64,000 nucleotides of DNA from UBA1757 sp963617485 (GTDB taxonomy: Bacteria > Bacteroidota > Bacteroidia > Bacteroidales > UBA1402): positions 62,001 to 126,000 of the forward strand of contig CAVEPA010000002.1 of assembly GCA_963617485.1 (NCBI GenBank). Direction: 5' to 3'. This document shows positions 17,002 to 26,268 of this stretch, in pieces. Every line of letters begins with the position of its first letter. Position 1 is the stretch's first letter. The translations under genes and the position numbers were made by a program. Under the pieces are notes generated by a model. The model saw nothing but the letters and a program-made list of their open reading frames with translations. It ran no database searches and was not told the DNA's origin.

Positions 17002-17801
17002 TTCTGTTTGTTTTTAGATTGTTTACTAGAACGGATATTAGCTACAATTAAAAGGGTTAATATGGTGATGAAAACAATAGACATCAACGGACGAAGTTCG
17101 GGCGTAAGACCGCCTTTGCGCGCATCGTTGTAGATAAAAGTGGAGAGCGTTTCCAGCCCCTTGTTGCCCTTGGTGAACACGGTCACCACGAAGTCGTCGA
17201 TAGACATGGCAAAAGACAGGATAAAGCCCGTGAACATAGCCCCGCGCAGCTGCGGGATGATAACTTTGCGCATGGCTTGCATGGGCGTGGCTCCCAAGTC
17301 GAGAGCAGCCTCGTAGATATTGGGATTGAGTTGCATCAGACGCGGCATCACATTAAGCACCACAAAAGGCGTGCAGAAAGTGATATGCGCCAGCACCACC
17401 GTGGTATATCCCTGCGAAATGCCCAGCGAAACGAAAAGCAGAAACAGCGACACACCGGTAATGATATCGGGATTGAGCATCGGAACGCTGTTCAGAAAGC
17501 TGATGGCTTTGCGCTTGCGCCCACGCAGACTGTTGATGCCTATGGCCGAGAAAGTGCCCAAGATGGTGGCCACCAGTGCCGAAATGGTAGCAATGATGAG
17601 CGTGTTCTTCAAAGCGGCGCTGAGCGAATGAGAATTGGCCATGCCACCCGTAAACAGAGATTCGTAGAGTTTGGTGGAAAAGCCCGTCCAGTTGCCCAGG
17701 GCGCGCGCCTCGGTAAAGGAGAACACCACAATGATGACCAGCGGTGCATAGAGCATCACCAGCAGGATGTAGATATAGCTTTGGGCCAGAAATTTTTTCA
17801 T
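16998..17801 (-). CDS. potC: Polyamine ABC transporter permease PotC
   Basis: This is a 267-residue inner-membrane permease with about six predicted membrane helices. The cytoplasmic EAA loop is seen as EAALDLGATPMQAMRKVIIPQLRG, written here as EAALDLGA then RKVIIPQL, the contact point for the PotA ATPase. MSIDDFVVTVFTKG near residue 200 is highly typical of PotC. The TGA overlaps the potD ATG, and the ATG overlaps the potB TGA, so translation is probably coupled through the operon. Confidence 0.93.
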   Translation of the reverse strand: MKKFLAQSYIYILLVMLYAPLVIIVVFSFTEARALGNWTGFSTKLYESLFTGGMANSHSLSAALKNTLIIATISALVATILGTFSAIGINSLRGRKRKAISFLNSVPMLNPDIITGVSLFLLFVSLGISQGYTTVVLAHITFCTPFVVLNVMPRLMQLNPNIYEAALDLGATPMQAMRKVIIPQLRGAMFTGFILSFAMSIDDFVVTVFTKGNKGLETLSTFIYNDARKGGLTPELRPLMSIVFITILTLLIVANIRSSKQSKNKQK

Positions 17802-18574
17802 ATGGCAGTGCCTCCTTTCTTCATCTCGCCGGAGCCATCACCCGTAAACAGAGTAGTTAGCCCGATAATAGCCAGCATAATCAGTGCCAGCGCCGAACCG
17901 TAATTCCAGAATGAACTGTTGATATTCTCTTGAATGATGGTACCGAAAAGCTTGATTTTGTTGTTGGTAAGGAATTCCGAAATAGCAAAGGTGGAGATGG
18001 TGGGCATAAACACCATGGTGATACCGCTCTTGATTCCCGGCACCGACAGCGGCAGTGTCACCTTGCAGAAAGTCTGGAAGGGCGAAGCGCCCAGATCTTG
18101 CGCGGCCTCGTAGTAAGAATTGTCGATTTTGCGCAAAGTATTATAGATGGGATAAATCATGAAGGGCAGGAAGTTATACACCATACCGAAAATCAGCGTT
18201 CCCTCGCCCAGACCGATATTCAGGATGTCGAAAAGCTCCACGGTGGCCAGCGTGCGGATAAGCGCGTTGATGGACATGGGCAAGACGAAAAGCACGATGG
18301 TGATGGCCGAAGCGTTCAAATGCTGGTTGCTCAAGATATAGGCGGCCGGATAGCCCAGCAGCATACAGAGGGCCGTATTGTAAGCGGCAATCTCTATCGA
18401 ATAAAGGAAGGTGTTGATAACCTCCGGCTCGTTGAAGAACTTCACGAAGTTCTGCAGGCTGAAGCCTCCGCCCACGCCTTGGAAGGCATAGACGAAAATC
18501 AGTATCAAGGGCAGCGCCACAAAAACCACCAGAAAGACGGCATACGGCAGCGCCCAGTTGGCTCGTTTGTTCAT
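17798..18574 (-). CDS. potB: Polyamine ABC transporter permease PotB
   Basis: This is a 258-residue inner-membrane permease with about six predicted helices, pairing with PotC. The EAA loop appears as EAAQDLGASPFQTF followed by KVTLPLSVPG. MPTISTFAISEFL and FGTIIQENI match the PotB C-terminal region. The start lies 3 nt after the potA stop, and the end overlaps the potC start by 4 nt. Confidence 0.93.
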   Translation of the reverse strand: MNKRANWALPYAVFLVVFVALPLILIFVYAFQGVGGGFSLQNFVKFFNEPEVINTFLYSIEIAAYNTALCMLLGYPAAYILSNQHLNASAITIVLFVLPMSINALIRTLATVELFDILNIGLGEGTLIFGMVYNFLPFMIYPIYNTLRKIDNSYYEAAQDLGASPFQTFCKVTLPLSVPGIKSGITMVFMPTISTFAISEFLTNNKIKLFGTIIQENINSSFWNYGSALALIMLAIIGLTTLFTGDGSGEMKKGGTAI

Positions 18575-18577
18575 CGT

Positions 18578-19969
18578 TTAGGCCTCCTTTTTGCTTAGAC
18601 GAATATCTTGGGCGTGGATATTGATGCCCACCGTATCGAGTTTGTCCCACACATCATTGGTATCGACATAGATTTTGTCGCCGCCTTCGGTGGTGATAGT
18701 CAGATGATAATGGTTGCCCTTGTAGAGGATAAGACTAACAAAGCCGCGCAGGTCGGAATCTTCCTTGTGGTCGAGCAGGTCTACCTTCTCGAAGGCCACG
18801 TCCACCGTCACCTTGTCGCCCACTTCGAAACCGGCAGTGTCACAGTCGAACACGGTGTCGAGGAAGGTCACTTCGCCCTGGGACGTCACTTCGCCGTCGA
18901 AGACGTTGCTCAGGCAGTCTTTGCGCATCACATGGATGTCGGCCGGCTTAATAATCATGCCCACTCTGGTGCCTTGCGGAAAGGCATTATAGTCTTGTAT
19001 CATCAGTTCGTAGCCGTTGTCGGTATCCACGAAAATCTCGTTGTGTACGCCTTTGAAAGTGCAGCTCTTCACTGTGCCGGTAAACTGGGCACCATCGAGT
19101 TTGGTCATGATGTAGATGTCTTCGGGACGCAGCACCACATCCACCGCCTCGTTGGGGGCAAAGCCCTCGTCCACGCAAGCGAATTCGTGGTCGATGAACG
19201 AAACTTTGCGGTCTTCTATCATGGTGCCGGTAAGGATGTTGCTCTCGCCGATAAAGTCGGCCACAAAACAGTTCTGCGGCTCGTTGTAAATATCTTCCGG
19301 TGTACCGATTTGCTGTATCTTGCCTTCGTTTATCACCACGATGGTATCGCTCAGCGTCAGGGCTTCTTCCTGATCATGCGTAACGTAGACAAAGGTGATG
19401 CCCAGTTTTTGGTGCATTTCCTTCAATTCTATCTGCATATCCTTGCGCATCTTCAAATCGAGGGCCGACAAGGGTTCATCGAGCAGCAGCACCTGAGGCT
19501 GGTTCACCAAAGCGCGGGCAATGGCAATGCGTTGCTGCTGGCCGCCCGAAAGGGAGTTTACATCGCGATCTTCGTAATCGGACATACCCACCATCTTCAG
19601 TACCTTGGTCACTTTTTGGGCTATCACTTCGTTGTCTTCCTTTTTCAGCTTCAGACCGAAGGCCACATTGTCGTACACGTCCAGGTGCGGAAAAAGGGCA
19701 TAGCGCTGAAATACCGTATTCAAGGCGCGCTTGTTGGGAGGCAGGCTCAGAAGGTCTTTGCCGTTCATTTCCACCTTGCCTTGAGTAGGCAGCGCAAAAC
19801 CGCCGATAATGCGCAGCAACGTGGTTTTGCCACAACCCGAAGGACCCAGTAGGGTCACGAACTCGCCTTTCTTTATCTGCAGGTTGATATCGTCGAGCAC
19901 CTTTTTGTTGTCTTCGAAGACCTTGCTTACATGCTCAATGTTGATGATGACATCACTGTTTTTGGTCAT
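18578..19969 (-). CDS. potA: Polyamine ABC transporter ATP-binding protein PotA
   Basis: This ATPase drives polyamine uptake on the cytoplasmic face. It has Walker A GPSGCGKTTLLR at about residue 39, the Q-loop in NTVFQRYALFPH, the ABC signature LSGGQQQRIAIARAL, Walker B VLLLDEPLSALD and the H-loop THDQEEAL. The first 240 residues are the ATPase domain. The remaining 220 residues hold TOBE-type regulatory folds, longer than in E. coli PotA (378 residues in total). The start is 11 nt after the end of the porin-like gene, which suggests one transcript from the porin gene to potD. Confidence 0.95.
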   Translation of the reverse strand: MTKNSDVIINIEHVSKVFEDNKKVLDDINLQIKKGEFVTLLGPSGCGKTTLLRIIGGFALPTQGKVEMNGKDLLSLPPNKRALNTVFQRYALFPHLDVYDNVAFGLKLKKEDNEVIAQKVTKVLKMVGMSDYEDRDVNSLSGGQQQRIAIARALVNQPQVLLLDEPLSALDLKMRKDMQIELKEMHQKLGITFVYVTHDQEEALTLSDTIVVINEGKIQQIGTPEDIYNEPQNCFVADFIGESNILTGTMIEDRKVSFIDHEFACVDEGFAPNEAVDVVLRPEDIYIMTKLDGAQFTGTVKSCTFKGVHNEIFVDTDNGYELMIQDYNAFPQGTRVGMIIKPADIHVMRKDCLSNVFDGEVTSQGEVTFLDTVFDCDTAGFEVGDKVTVDVAFEKVDLLDHKEDSDLRGFVSLILYKGNHYHLTITTEGGDKIYVDTNDVWDKLDTVGINIHAQDIRLSKKEA

Positions 19970-19980
19970 AGTGCTAGCGA

Positions 19981-21024
19981 TTAAAAGAGGTCGAACAAAT
20001 CGAGGAAATAAGTGGCACCCACGTTAAGCGAGATGCCTTGGGCATAGTTATTGGCGGCCAGAGCGCCGTGAATGCGAAGTTGCTCCAGAGGATAATAGTT
20101 GGCAAGGACTCCGCCAAAGAAGTAATCATGCTCCATCTGAGCCAAGGATGTCGGTACAAACCAGGGTTCTTCTTCGTAACCGAACACGTCCTCGCCGCTG
20201 CGGTTGCTTTCCCAGCCGCCCTTGAGGGTGACATCCATCTTGTCGCTGAAGCTGTATTTTACCGCAGCCATCAAAGTGGTTTCTTCGCTCAGAATCTTCT
20301 TAGCCTCGTAGCTGCGCGATATCCAATCGAGCGTCAGCTCTACCCGGCCGAAGGTAAAGCGGTTGCCGCTGGCGAACACATACATGTTGTCGGCCAGCGC
20401 CTGGGAAAGCGGGTCCTTGTATTCCAACAGGTTAAGCGACCAAATGGGGCTATACAGTCCGTACTCGCCCATCCAGTAGAGCGAATAGGTAAACAGGCCG
20501 CTGTTGTTGTACTCGCCAAAGGGCGACACTGTCCATTGCAGTGCCAGCGAGGTGCTTTCGTCGGGAGTGTCGTAGCCCACTGCCAAACCCCAATTATAAG
20601 TGTACAGGTTGTTCCACACCGTCGAGCTGAGGTTGTAAGTCATGTCGTAGTCGTAGTTGTCCTGGTCGAAGGAACCCAAGAGCAGACATTGCTTGCCGGC
20701 CGTCAGGCTGAAGCCCTCCAAAGAAAAAGTAAGGCTAGCCACGTCTACCCAGTTGGCATCGTCGCTGCGGCCTGTGTTTTGATACAGGGTGGCTGGCTCG
20801 GTGGACAACCAATGGTTCAATACCGAATAGGAAAAATGTTCTCCGAAATTTCCTTCGAACAAGGTATACAACGAAGTATTGCCAAAGTCTATTCCCAAAT
20901 CGCTTCCTATATAGGGATTCGCCTCCACACGAGGCACCACCAGAAAGGAGTGTTCGTTCTCAGCGGGAAACAGGCTGCCGGCAAAGCAGCTCAAGAAAAT
21001 CAACAAAGCAACAAATTTTTTCAC
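19981..21024 (-). CDS. Porin-like outer-membrane beta-barrel protein upstream of potABCD
   Basis: I take a GTG start giving VKKFVALLIFLSCFAGSLF, a normal signal peptide; a TTG 24 nt upstream is the alternative. The 347-residue product has alternating hydrophobic strands rich in Tyr, Trp and Phe, with turn-forming Asp, Asn and Gly, and ends in Phe (FLDLFDLF), the outer-membrane insertion signature. No family name is certain; it recalls phosphate-selective or OprO-type porins in general layout. It lies 11 nt upstream of potA in the same direction, so it may form the outer-membrane entry route for the polyamine importer. That link is inferred from spacing only. A terminator for the upstream metY separates the two transcripts. 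Confidence 0.72.
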   Translation of the reverse strand: MKKFVALLIFLSCFAGSLFPAENEHSFLVVPRVEANPYIGSDLGIDFGNTSLYTLFEGNFGEHFSYSVLNHWLSTEPATLYQNTGRSDDANWVDVASLTFSLEGFSLTAGKQCLLLGSFDQDNYDYDMTYNLSSTVWNNLYTYNWGLAVGYDTPDESTSLALQWTVSPFGEYNNSGLFTYSLYWMGEYGLYSPIWSLNLLEYKDPLSQALADNMYVFASGNRFTFGRVELTLDWISRSYEAKKILSEETTLMAAVKYSFSDKMDVTLKGGWESNRSGEDVFGYEEEPWFVPTSLAQMEHDYFFGGVLANYYPLEQLRIHGALAANNYAQGISLNVGATYFLDLFDLF

Positions 21025-21070
21025 TAGGCACTGTTCTTTAAAAGTCAATCAATCGGTTTCTTACAGGGTA

Positions 21071-21108
21071 TAAAAAATGGAACCCTCCCTATTGCTAGGG
21101 CGATTCCA
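21071..21108 (-). terminator. Intrinsic terminator after metY
   Basis: On the minus strand a hairpin pairs TGGAA with TTCCA and, inside it, CCCTA with TAGGG around a 4-nt loop. It is followed directly by TTTTTT. It ends the metY transcript and separates it from the porin-pot operon. Confidence 0.75.
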
Positions 21109-21231
21109 TAATTTTGGCATATTACTGTTCCACACAGACCAGCCTCCGTAATCGTTGATACGGATGTCCAGAACGATACCCAGTGGGTCAGGAGGCACGA
21201 TGAATCTCTTGAGTGTGGTCATGGCAGCTGC

Positions 21232-22512
21232 TTAGATTTTGTCCAGCGACTGGGCGATATCTGCAATAATGTCTTCAACGTTCTCGATACCCACCGACAG
21301 ACGGATGAGGTCGGGATTGATACCGGCTTCGCGCAGCTGTTCCTCGCTCATCTGACGGTGCGTGTGACTGGCCGGATGAAGCAGGCACGAGCGGGCATCG
21401 GCCACGTGCGTTACCACGGCTATCATCTTCAGACCGTCCATAAACTTGATGGTGTCTTCGCGGGAAGCCTTCAGACCGAAACAGAGTACACCGCAAGACT
21501 GGCCGTTCTTGAACTGTTTCTGGGCCAGCGGATAATATGGGTCGTCTTTCAGGCCGCTGTACTTGACCCAAGCCACTTTTTCGTTGGCTTGCAAATATTC
21601 TGCCACCTTCTGTGCATTTTCGCAATGACGGGGTACACGCAGGTGCAAAGTTTCCAGACCCAAGTTCAGCAGGAAAGCGTTTTGGGGCGATGGTATAGAA
21701 CCGAAGTCGCGCATAAGCTGTGCGGTAGCCTTGCGCATATAGGCCTCCTTGCCAAAAGCCTTGGTATAGGTAAGCCCGTGATAAGAAGCATCGGGCTGGG
21801 TCAGACCGGGGAATTTGTCGCCCTGAGCCTCCCAATCGAAATTGCCGCTGTCCACGATGGCTCCGCCCACTTGCGTAGCATGACCGTCCATGTATTTGGT
21901 GGTGGAATGCGTCACAATGTCGGCTCCCCATTCAAAGGGACGGCAGTTGATGGGCGTTGCAAAGGTATTGTCAACGATAAGAGGCACGCCGTTCTTGTGC
22001 GCGATGCGGGCGAACTTCTCTATATCCAGTACACAGCAGGTCGGGTTGGTGATGGTTTCGGCAAACAGACATTTGGTGTTGGGGCGGAATGCCTTCTGAA
22101 TGTTCTCTTCACTGTCGTTTTGGTCGATGAGCGTCACCTCGATGCCAAGTTTCTTCAAGGTGCAGGTGAACAGATTGTAGGTGCCGCCGTAAATCTCGTT
22201 GGAGCATACAAAATGGTCGCCAGCTTGGCAGATGTTGAAAATGGCGTAGAAATTGGCAGCCTGACCCGAAGAAGTAAGCATGGCCATCACACCGCCTTCC
22301 AATTCGCAAATTTTGGCTGCGACAGCATCGTTGGTGGGGTTTTGCAGACGGGTGTAGAAATAGCCTTCGGCCTTCAGGTCGAAAAGGTCTGACATCTGCT
22401 GTGTAGAATCGTACTTGAAAGTGGTACTTTGGTAAATGGGCAGGACGCGTGGTTCGCCGTTAGAGGGCTTCCATCCTGCTTGTACACAGATAGTTTCTAC
22501 GTTTTTTTTCAT
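21232..22512 (-). CDS. metY: O-acetylhomoserine sulfhydrylase (PLP enzyme)
   Basis: This cytoplasmic PLP enzyme makes homocysteine (or methionine) from O-acetylhomoserine and sulfide or methanethiol. The 426-residue length is usual for MetY. The PLP lysine lies in HSTTKYMDGHATQVGG. Other marks are LPIYQSTTFKYDS, FYTRLQNPTNDA, SSGQAANFYAIFN, FAETITNPTCCVLDI and the C-terminal ADARSCLLHPASHTHRQ and IRLSVGIENVEDI. A strong promoter (TTTG, 19 nt, TATCTTTG) lies immediately upstream, and an intrinsic terminator lies 120 nt downstream. Confidence 0.95.
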   Translation of the reverse strand: MKKNVETICVQAGWKPSNGEPRVLPIYQSTTFKYDSTQQMSDLFDLKAEGYFYTRLQNPTNDAVAAKICELEGGVMAMLTSSGQAANFYAIFNICQAGDHFVCSNEIYGGTYNLFTCTLKKLGIEVTLIDQNDSEENIQKAFRPNTKCLFAETITNPTCCVLDIEKFARIAHKNGVPLIVDNTFATPINCRPFEWGADIVTHSTTKYMDGHATQVGGAIVDSGNFDWEAQGDKFPGLTQPDASYHGLTYTKAFGKEAYMRKATAQLMRDFGSIPSPQNAFLLNLGLETLHLRVPRHCENAQKVAEYLQANEKVAWVKYSGLKDDPYYPLAQKQFKNGQSCGVLCFGLKASREDTIKFMDGLKMIAVVTHVADARSCLLHPASHTHRQMSEEQLREAGINPDLIRLSVGIENVEDIIADIAQSLDKI

Positions 22513-22535
22513 TGTTTTCTTGGCAAAATAGGGCG

Positions 22536-22566
22536 CAAAGATAATGCCGTGTTATAGAAAATCAAA
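22536..22566 (-). promoter_or_regulatory. Promoter of metY
   Basis: On the minus strand TTTG (22563-22566) is followed after 19 nt by TATCTTTG (22536-22543). The metY ATG lies 23 nt downstream, giving a very short leader without room for a riboswitch. Confidence 0.7.
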
Positions 22567-22583
22567 ATTAGCGGCGGCGTTTT

Positions 22584-24803
22584 TTATTTCACTTTTATGC
22601 GGAGGTTGGCCACGGGTTTCCGCGAAGAATTGCCCACACGCAAAATATAGTCACCGGATTCAAGCTTCCAGGCGCTTTGAGCCTCGTCCCAGAAAGCGAA
22701 AGCATCTACCGGAATATGCAGTGTTAGCGTCTGTTTTTCGCCGGCTTTGAGGAAGACTTTCTGAAAAGCCTTCAGTTCCTGGTAAGGACGGGACACCGAA
22801 CACTTGGGGTCGGAAACGTACACTTGCAGCACTTCGGCTCCGTCGCGAGAGCCGGTATTCGTCACATCGGCCGTCAAGACGATGGTATCGCCTGCCGCAT
22901 AGGTCTTGGCATCGCAACGCGCATTGCCGATGGCAAAAGTGGTATAGGACAAACCGTAGCCGAAAGGATATGCGGCCGGAATTTTTTTGGTATCGTGCCA
23001 ACGGTAGCCCACCAGTATGTCTTCCATATACACCTGCTTGACTCCGTTGCCCGGATAGGACAGCGTGCCGTAAGAGATGGCTCCGTTGTCTTCGAGCCGT
23101 TTGGGGAAGGAGAAGGGCAGTTTGCCGCTTGGGTTCACATCGCCCGACAAGACGGCAGCGATGGCCTTACCCGCTTCGCTACCGGGATACCAAGCTTGCA
23201 GAATGGCCTTCACTTTGGGAGCCCAGGAGGTTTCAACGGCATTACCGCTCATCAGTACCACCACCACGTTAGGGTTGACAGCGGCGATATCGCTGATTAA
23301 GACCGGCTGGTTGAAGGGCAGTTCGTAGCTATAGCGGTCGGCGGCCTCGCAATCTTGCTTGTGATTCTTGTTAAGACCGCCCACGAAAATCACCAAGTCG
23401 GCCCCGGCAGCGGCGCGAACGGCCTGGGCATGCAGGCTGTCGAGGTTCTGCGTGGGTGTTCCTTCGTGCGAATACTGGGCCTTGCCCGAATCGTAGGCCT
23501 GCGCGAAAATGATTTCCGACTGCGGGAAGCGCTCCTTGATGGCCTGCAAAGGCGTGCTGATATGCTTGGGCTTGAGTTCGCTGCTGCCGCCACCCTGCAT
23601 CAGGTTGCGTACGGCATTCTCCCCGATGACGGCTATGCGTTTGGGTGCCTGCTCAATGGGCAGTATGTTGTCTTTGTTCTGCAAAAGCACCATGCCGCTT
23701 TGGGCAATGCGCTGGGCGGCGAGTGCGTGCCCTTCATAGTCGAGCGCACCCCAGGGACGCTGCGGATCGAGCGTCGTTCGCAGCATCAGACGCAAAATAC
23801 GGCGCACCTTGTCGTTGAGGTCGTCGAGGCTGTAGCTGCCGTCGCGCAAACCCTTCAGATAGGGGTCGGCCAAGTAATAGCAATTGAAATCGACCTTCGA
23901 CTCGGTGGTTAGGCCGTTGGTGTAGGTTCCCATTTCCAAATCGAGCCCGTTTTCGGCCGCCTGGCGGGTGTCGTGGCAACCGCCCCAATCGGTGACGAAA
24001 GCACCGTCCCAGGCCCATTCGCCTTTGAGAATGGCGTTGAGGTACTCGTTATGGCAATTGTGCTGGCCGCGATATTTGTTATAAGAACCCATAAAGGTCC
24101 AAGCACCGGCATCGGCGGCAGCCTTGAAGGCCGGCAGATAGATTTCGCGCAAGGCTCGGTCGGAGACTTCCACCTCGATATTCCCACGGTCTATTTCCTG
24201 ATTGTTGAGTGCAAAATGCTTGACGCAGGCTGCCACACCGTTTTCCTGTACGCCCTTGATATAAGGCTGCACCATAACGGAAGCCAGATAGGGGTCTTCG
24301 CCCATATACTCGAAATTGCGTCCGTTCAAAGGGACGCGGTAGATATTGACACCCGGCCCCAGTATCACGTCTTTCTTGCGGTAACGGGCCTCGGCACCCA
24401 GACACTGGCCGTAAAGATAGGACATCTCGGGGTCGAAGCTGGCCGCCAGACAGGTAAGCGCGGGAAAGGCTGTGACGGAATCGTTCTTCCACTTGGCATA
24501 ACCCCAGTCGTTCCAGTTGATTTCGGCACGCACTCCGTGAGGGCCGTCGCTGTACCAAAGCTCAGGAATGCCCAAACGGGGAACACCGGCCGAAGTGAAT
24601 TTGCCCTGTGCGTGGCAAAGGGCCACTTTTTCTTCGAGCGTAAGTTGTGAAAGGATGGCTTCGACCTTCTCTTCCATGGCGAGTTCATCGGAACACCAAA
24701 GGGGTTGTTGCTGTTGCACACGAGTTGTCTGAGCCAACAGAGCGACCGGAAGCAGCAGCGCGACGAGCAGTAGCCGGCACTTAGGGGAAAGATTGCTTTT
24801 CAT
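22584..24803 (-). CDS. Glycoside hydrolase family 3 beta-glycosidase, secreted
   Basis: This enzyme hydrolyses terminal beta-linked glucose or xylose from plant oligosaccharides, probably in the periplasm. I use the ATG that gives MKSNLSPKCRLLLVALLLP and cleavage after LLAQ; an ATG 81 nt upstream adds an unlikely leader. The domains in order are the GH3 barrel (IPELWYSDGPHGVR, ACVKHFALNNQE, with the nucleophile Asp in FVTDWGGCHD), then the GH3 C-terminal sandwich (IAVIGENAVRNLMQGGGSS), then a fibronectin III-like end (GYGLSYTTFAIGN onwards). The 739-residue length fits. Its 3' end lies 71 nt from the metY start. Beta-glucosidase versus beta-xylosidase cannot be decided from sequence. Confidence 0.92.
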   Translation of the reverse strand: MKSNLSPKCRLLLVALLLPVALLAQTTRVQQQQPLWCSDELAMEEKVEAILSQLTLEEKVALCHAQGKFTSAGVPRLGIPELWYSDGPHGVRAEINWNDWGYAKWKNDSVTAFPALTCLAASFDPEMSYLYGQCLGAEARYRKKDVILGPGVNIYRVPLNGRNFEYMGEDPYLASVMVQPYIKGVQENGVAACVKHFALNNQEIDRGNIEVEVSDRALREIYLPAFKAAADAGAWTFMGSYNKYRGQHNCHNEYLNAILKGEWAWDGAFVTDWGGCHDTRQAAENGLDLEMGTYTNGLTTESKVDFNCYYLADPYLKGLRDGSYSLDDLNDKVRRILRLMLRTTLDPQRPWGALDYEGHALAAQRIAQSGMVLLQNKDNILPIEQAPKRIAVIGENAVRNLMQGGGSSELKPKHISTPLQAIKERFPQSEIIFAQAYDSGKAQYSHEGTPTQNLDSLHAQAVRAAAGADLVIFVGGLNKNHKQDCEAADRYSYELPFNQPVLISDIAAVNPNVVVVLMSGNAVETSWAPKVKAILQAWYPGSEAGKAIAAVLSGDVNPSGKLPFSFPKRLEDNGAISYGTLSYPGNGVKQVYMEDILVGYRWHDTKKIPAAYPFGYGLSYTTFAIGNARCDAKTYAAGDTIVLTADVTNTGSRDGAEVLQVYVSDPKCSVSRPYQELKAFQKVFLKAGEKQTLTLHIPVDAFAFWDEAQSAWKLESGDYILRVGNSSRKPVANLRIKVK

Positions 24804-24861
24804 GCTTGTTTCGTTTGAAAATTTAGTTGTCTCTACGCGAAAAATTGCCGCTAAATTAGCG

Positions 24862-24869
24862 TATTTTTG
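24862..24869 (+). promoter_or_regulatory. -7 box TATTTTTG upstream of the CobW-type gene
   Basis: TAnnTTTG match 48 nt before the ATG, in the divergent gap with the GH3 gene. No -33 TTG is seen at the usual spacing, and I see no convincing Zur-type palindrome. Confidence 0.45.
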
Positions 24870-24917
24870 CCGGTTCTCCGCCATAAGGAGACCTACTCTT
24901 ACCCCAAAATTTCAACT

Positions 24918-26090
24918 ATGAAAAAGAAAAATACTCCTATCCTTCTGCTGACAGGCTTTTTGGGAAGCGGCAAAACCACCTTGGTGAACCGTATCCTGGG
25001 CAACAAGCAAGGAATCAAGTTTGCCGTTCTGGTAAACGACATCGGAGAAGTGAACATCGATGCCGACCTTATCCAGAAAGGCGGTGTGGTAAACCAGCAA
25101 GAAGGCAATCTGGTGACCCTGCAGAACGGCTGTATCTGCTGTTCGTTGCAGATGGACCTTATCAACCAGCTTAACGACTTGCACCGTCAGAACTTCGACT
25201 ACATCGTGCTGGAAGCCAGCGGACTGAGTGTGCCGGCCTCCATCGCCCAGAGCATCTGCTCCATTCCCCAGATGCAGAAAGCCGGAGACTCCTACCCCTA
25301 CATCGACTGCATTGTCACCATGGTGGATTCCCTGCGCATGCAAAAGCCCTTGGAAGAAGACCTGCAAGGCCTTATCGTGGAACAGATTGAGTTCTGCAAC
25401 ATCGTGCTGCTGAACAAGACCGATATGGTGAGCGGCGAGCAACTGGCCGAAACCAAGGCTTACATCCGCGCTCTGCAGCCCGTGGCCGACATCATCGAGT
25501 GCCAGTACGGCAATGTAGACCTCGACAGTCTGCTGCACACCGACCGCTTCCAGTTCGACAAGGTAGCCTCTTCGGCCACTTGGGTCCAAGAGCTGGAACA
25601 CCACGACGCCCACCATCACCACGATGACGATGACGACGATGACTGCGACTGCCATTGCGACCACGACCACGATGATGAACATGAACATCATCATCACCAC
25701 CATCATCATGATGAAAAGCCTTACGGCATAGAAAGTTTCGTGTATTACCGCCGGCCGCCCTTCGATATGAACAAGTTCGATTTCTTTGTCAACAACTTGT
25801 GGCCCAAAGGTATCCTGCGCGCCAAAGGGCTTTGCTGGTTTGAAGACCATCCCGACCTGTCGTGCATTTTCGAGCAGGCCGGCGACCAGAAGCAGCTGAC
25901 CGAAGGAGGTTGTTGGTATGCCGCCGCACCGCCACAAGAATGGTTGGAGATTATCGCCCGCGACCCTCAGGCCCGCGACGATTGGGACGAAAATTATGGT
26001 GACCGTATGCAGAAAATCGTCTTTATCGGCAAGAACCTCGACAAGCACGCCTTGATTGATACCTTGGACAGCTGCCTGGTTACCGAATAG
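24918..26090 (+). CDS. CobW/COG0523-type G3E GTPase metal chaperone with His/Asp-rich loop
   Basis: These GTPases insert or deliver metals, mostly zinc and sometimes cobalt, to client proteins. The ATG is chosen because a TTG start 51 nt upstream would add residues before the Walker region. Walker A is GFLGSGKTTLVNR. The metal-binding CxCC motif appears as GCICCSLQ at about residue 74, and the guanine-specificity motif as LLNKTDMV. Residues about 232-273 are an unusual run of His, Asp and Cys, a likely metal buffer or metal-sensing loop. The CobW C-terminal domain begins at about residue 275 (ESFVYYRRPPFD). It stands alone between divergent GH3 and nrdD, with its own TATTTTTG box and a strong terminator after it. 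The exact metal is unknown. Confidence 0.88.
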   Translation: MKKKNTPILLLTGFLGSGKTTLVNRILGNKQGIKFAVLVNDIGEVNIDADLIQKGGVVNQQEGNLVTLQNGCICCSLQMDLINQLNDLHRQNFDYIVLEASGLSVPASIAQSICSIPQMQKAGDSYPYIDCIVTMVDSLRMQKPLEEDLQGLIVEQIEFCNIVLLNKTDMVSGEQLAETKAYIRALQPVADIIECQYGNVDLDSLLHTDRFQFDKVASSATWVQELEHHDAHHHHDDDDDDDCDCHCDHDHDDEHEHHHHHHHHDEKPYGIESFVYYRRPPFDMNKFDFFVNNLWPKGILRAKGLCWFEDHPDLSCIFEQAGDQKQLTEGGCWYAAAPPQEWLEIIARDPQARDDWDENYGDRMQKIVFIGKNLDKHALIDTLDSCLVTE

Positions 26091-26152
26091 ACCAGTTTGG
26101 CAATCCAACCTTTGCCGTTCGTTTCCGTTTTGGAAAACTTTTGACGGCTACG

Positions 26153-26196
26153 AAAAAATTACAATGCTCATTTTCAGGGCATTGTAATTTTTTTTG
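26153..26196 (+). terminator. Strong intrinsic terminator after the CobW-type gene
   Basis: ATTACAATGC and GCATTGTAAT form a 10-bp perfect stem around an 11-nt loop, with a run of A before and eight T after. It ends the CobW-type transcript before the nrdD promoter, and the A-run could let it act in both directions. Confidence 0.88.
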
Positions 26197-26237
26197 GAAA
26201 ACTTTCATTTTTAACAGAAGAATTCAGTTGTCAAGTA

Positions 26238-26268
26238 TTGTTAATTACTAAGCCCTGTGATACCTTTG
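26238..26268 (+). promoter_or_regulatory. Promoter of nrdDG
   Basis: TTG (26238-26240) is followed after 20 nt by TACCTTTG (26261-26268), 63 nt upstream of the nrdD ATG. I did not find a clear NrdR-box pair. Confidence 0.7.

Noticed and set aside
21061..21222. 53-codon minus-strand frame 9 nt after metY, starting MTTLKRFIVPPD
   Set aside because: The intrinsic terminator with its T-run lies inside its last codons, so the transcript would end before the stop. No family is recognised; it is probably chance.
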